Source of the DNA: JAFKKS01 sp050187875 | Lineage (GTDB): Bacteria; Pseudomonadota; Alphaproteobacteria; Rhizobiales; Xanthobacteraceae | Assembly (NCBI GenBank): GCA_050187875.1 | Contig: JBFWXB010000018.1 | Location: 1 to 64,000 of the forward strand | Direction of reading: 5' to 3' | DNA length: 64,000 bases | Part shown: piece by piece, positions 62,085-64,000 of the stretch | Layout of the letters: each line of letters opens with the position of its first letter | Numbering within the stretch: the stretch's first letter is position 1 | Notes under the pieces: generated by a model | What the model saw: only the letters and a program-made list of their open reading frames with translations | The model's database searches: none | Told to the model about the DNA's origin: nothing | Position numbers and translations under genes: made by a program

Positions 62085-64000
62085 ATGAGCGGCGTCAACG
62101 ACATCCGGTCGACCTTTCTCGATTACTTCGCCAAGAACGGCCACGAGGTCGTGGCCTCGTCGCCGCTTGTGCCGCGCAACGACCCGACGTTGATGTTCAC
62201 CAATGCCGGGATGGTGCAGTTCAAGAACGTCTTCACCGGCCTCGAGAAGCGCTCCTACCAGCGCGCCGCGACCTCGCAGAAATGCGTGCGTGCCGGCGGC
62301 AAGCACAACGACCTCGACAATGTCGGCTACACCGCGCGGCATCTCACCTTCTTCGAGATGCTCGGCAACTTCTCCTTCGGCGACTACTTCAAGGAGCGCG
62401 CGATCGAGCTTGCCTGGAACCTGATCACCAAGGATTTCGGGCTGAAGAAGGACAAGCTCCTCGTCACCATCTACCACACCGACGACGAGGCGGCGAAGTA
62501 TTGGAAAAAGATCGCCGGCTTCTCCGACGACCGCATCATCCGCATCCCGACCTCGGACAATTTCTGGGCGATGGGCGATACCGGCCCGTGCGGGCCCTGC
62601 TCGGAGATCTTCATCGATCGTGGCGAGCACATCTGGGGCGGCCCGCCCGGCAGTCCGGAGGAAGACGGCGATCGCTTCCTCGAGTTCTGGAATCTCGTCT
62701 TCATGCAGTTCGAGCAGGTGACGAAGGAGGAGCGCGTGCCGCTGCCGCGCCCCTCGATCGACACCGGCATGGGGCTGGAGCGCATGGCCTGCATTCTGCA
62801 GGGCGTGGACAGCGTTTTCGAGACCGATCTTTTCCGCCATCTGATCGACGCCACCGCGTCTGCCCTCGGCCACGGGCCGAACGATGAGACCGCGGCGTCG
62901 TACCGCGTCATCGCCGACCATTTGCGGTCCTCCTCCTTCCTGGTGGCCGACGGCGTGCTGCCCTCGAATGAAGGGCGCGGCTATGTGCTTCGCCGCATCA
63001 TGCGGCGCGCCATGCGCCACGCGCAGCTTCTCGGCGCCAAAGAGCCGCTGATGTGGAAGCTCGTGACGCCGCTGGTGCGCGAGATGGGGCAGGCCTATCC
63101 CGATCTCGTGCGCGCCGAGGCGCTGATCACCGAGACGCTCAAGCTGGAGGAAACGCGTTTCCGCCGCACGCTGGAGCGCGGGCTTGCGATCCTCGACGAG
63201 AAGAGCGCGTCGCTCAAGAAAGGCGACATGTTCGACGGCGACACCGCGTTCACGCTCTATGACACCTACGGCTTTCCGCTCGATCTGACGCAGGATGCGC
63301 TGAAATCGCGCGGCATCGGCGTCGATATCGCCTCCTTCACCGACGCGATGGACCGCCAGCGCGAGAAGGCGCGCGCCTCGTGGGCGGGCTCCGGCGAGGC
63401 GGCGACGGAAGCGGTCTGGTTTCCGCTGCGTGAGAAGCTCGGCGCGAGCGAGTTCCTCGGCTACGACACCGAAGTCGCCGAAGGTGTCGTCACCGCGATC
63501 GTGCATGACGGCAAGGACGTCGCCGCGCTCAAGGCCGGCGAGAGCGGCCAGGTCGTGCTCAATCAGACGCCCTTCTATGCCGAGTCCGGCGGCCAGCTGG
63601 GCGATACCGGCACGCTGATCGGTGAGGGCGTGCGCGTGCGCGTCACCGACACGCAGAAGCGCGCCGGCGATGTCTTCGCGCATCTCGGTACGGTGGAGGA
63701 AGGCACGCTGCGCGTCGGGATGCCGCTCGCGCTCGAGGTCGATCATACGCGAAGGAGCGCCATTCGCGCCAACCACTCCGCGACTCATCTTCTCCATGAG
63801 GCGCTGCGCCAGGTGCTTGGCGATCACGTCGCGCAGAAGGGCTCGCTCGTTGCGCCCGACCGTCTGCGCTTCGACTTCTCGCATCCGAAGCCGATCAGCG
63901 CAGAAGAGCTCGATCGCGTCGAGGACATCGCGAACGATATCGTGCTGCAGAATTCGCCGGTGACGACGCGCCTGATGGCAATCGAGGACGCGCGCGCTTC
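62085..64000 (+). CDS. alaS: alanine-tRNA ligase, 3' end beyond window
   Basis: 638 codons from the ATG at 62085, open to the window end; the complete enzyme is usually about 880 residues. The catalytic domain starts VNDIRSTFLDYFAKNGHEVVASSPLVPRNDPTLMFTNAGM (as ordered motifs), with ERxxQKCxRAGGKHNDLDNVG-type sequence. The editing domain motif NHSATHLLHEAL (HxxxH) begins near residue 564. The C-Ala domain is outside the window. Its position after recA is the usual order in Hyphomicrobiales. Confidence 0.97.
   Translation, partial: MSGVNDIRSTFLDYFAKNGHEVVASSPLVPRNDPTLMFTNAGMVQFKNVFTGLEKRSYQRAATSQKCVRAGGKHNDLDNVGYTARHLTFFEMLGNFSFGDYFKERAIELAWNLITKDFGLKKDKLLVTIYHTDDEAAKYWKKIAGFSDDRIIRIPTSDNFWAMGDTGPCGPCSEIFIDRGEHIWGGPPGSPEEDGDRFLEFWNLVFMQFEQVTKEERVPLPRPSIDTGMGLERMACILQGVDSVFETDLFRHLIDATASALGHGPNDETAASYRVIADHLRSSSFLVADGVLPSNEGRGYVLRRIMRRAMRHAQLLGAKEPLMWKLVTPLVREMGQAYPDLVRAEALITETLKLEETRFRRTLERGLAILDEKSASLKKGDMFDGDTAFTLYDTYGFPLDLTQDALKSRGIGVDIASFTDAMDRQREKARASWAGSGEAATEAVWFPLREKLGASEFLGYDTEVAEGVVTAIVHDGKDVAALKAGESGQVVLNQTPFYAESGGQLGDTGTLIGEGVRVRVTDTQKRAGDVFAHLGTVEEGTLRVGMPLALEVDHTRRSAIRANHSATHLLHEALRQVLGDHVAQKGSLVAPDRLRFDFSHPKPISAEELDRVEDIANDIVLQNSPVTTRLMAIEDARA

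Noticed and set aside
62007..63884. 625-codon minus-strand ORF opposite alaS
   Set aside because: Antisense of alanine-tRNA ligase; composition is that of a shadow frame.

Overview
The window is GC-rich DNA from an alphaproteobacterium, most likely a member of the Hyphomicrobiales (Rhizobiales). The lineage call rests on flaF/flbT beside the flagellin genes, fliX divergent from flgI, motE and a DUF6468 gene behind fliM, a CckA-type hybrid kinase behind flhB, a direct-repeat GAAC-N7-GAAC SOS box before recA, and recA followed by alaS. I cannot assign a genus. The first 18 bases are the 3' end of an Illumina adapter, so position 1 is an assembly end and not biological sequence.

Layout. 1-1299: 5' part of an RTX (calcium-binding, secreted) protein gene, cut by the contig end inside an 86-residue repeat. 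1459-12552: housekeeping and unknown genes: a polytopic membrane protein, a CoxE-like VWA protein, a small membrane protein, a DUF892 (YciF-like) protein, YcjF/YcjX, a SixA-like phosphatase, an FAD oxidoreductase, a MoxR-type ATPase and MsrB. 12843-45370: a large flagellar region (flgE-flgK-flgL; flaF, flbT, two flagellins; flgI-flgJ-like-flgN-like; fliX; flgF-flgG-flgA-flgH; fliL-fliM-DUF6468-motE and a large TPR protein; fliO-fliP; flgB-flgC-fliE-fliQ-fliR-flhB), interrupted by dksA, a hypothetical gene, and a glycosyltransferase/flippase pair. 45494-48289: cckA and a small membrane protein. 48422-57519: VOC and cupin proteins, a Tim44-like protein, a 27-residue membrane peptide, class I fumarase, a VOC/MarR divergent pair, a tRNA-Phe-like gene, Ku, DUF2277 and a DmeF-type metal exporter. 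58437-60567: an IS1595-family element carrying a trypsin-like protease gene. 60697-64000: recA and the 5' part of alaS.

How the parts work together. The intergenic DNA of the flagellar region shows two promoter classes. CtrA-like boxes (TTAA-N7-TTAA, often ending TTAACCAT) lie before flgB, the TPR gene, fliX, fliL, the flagellins, flbT and an unknown 117-residue ORF. Near-consensus sigma-54 -24/-12 elements lie before flgE, flgI and flgF, each with a CGGCA-N6-GCC element 63-83 bp further upstream. With cckA, fliX, flbT and flaF in the same window, this reads as a Caulobacter-like hierarchy: CckA-CtrA for early genes, then sigma-54 with a FlbD-like activator for the hook, rod and rings. The regulation is inferred from sequence motifs. 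fliF, fliG, fliN, flhA, fliI, flgD, motA/motB, ctrA and flbD are not in the window.

Small dispersed palindromic repeats of at least three families sit in many intergenic gaps. No rRNA genes, CRISPR arrays or prophage were seen.
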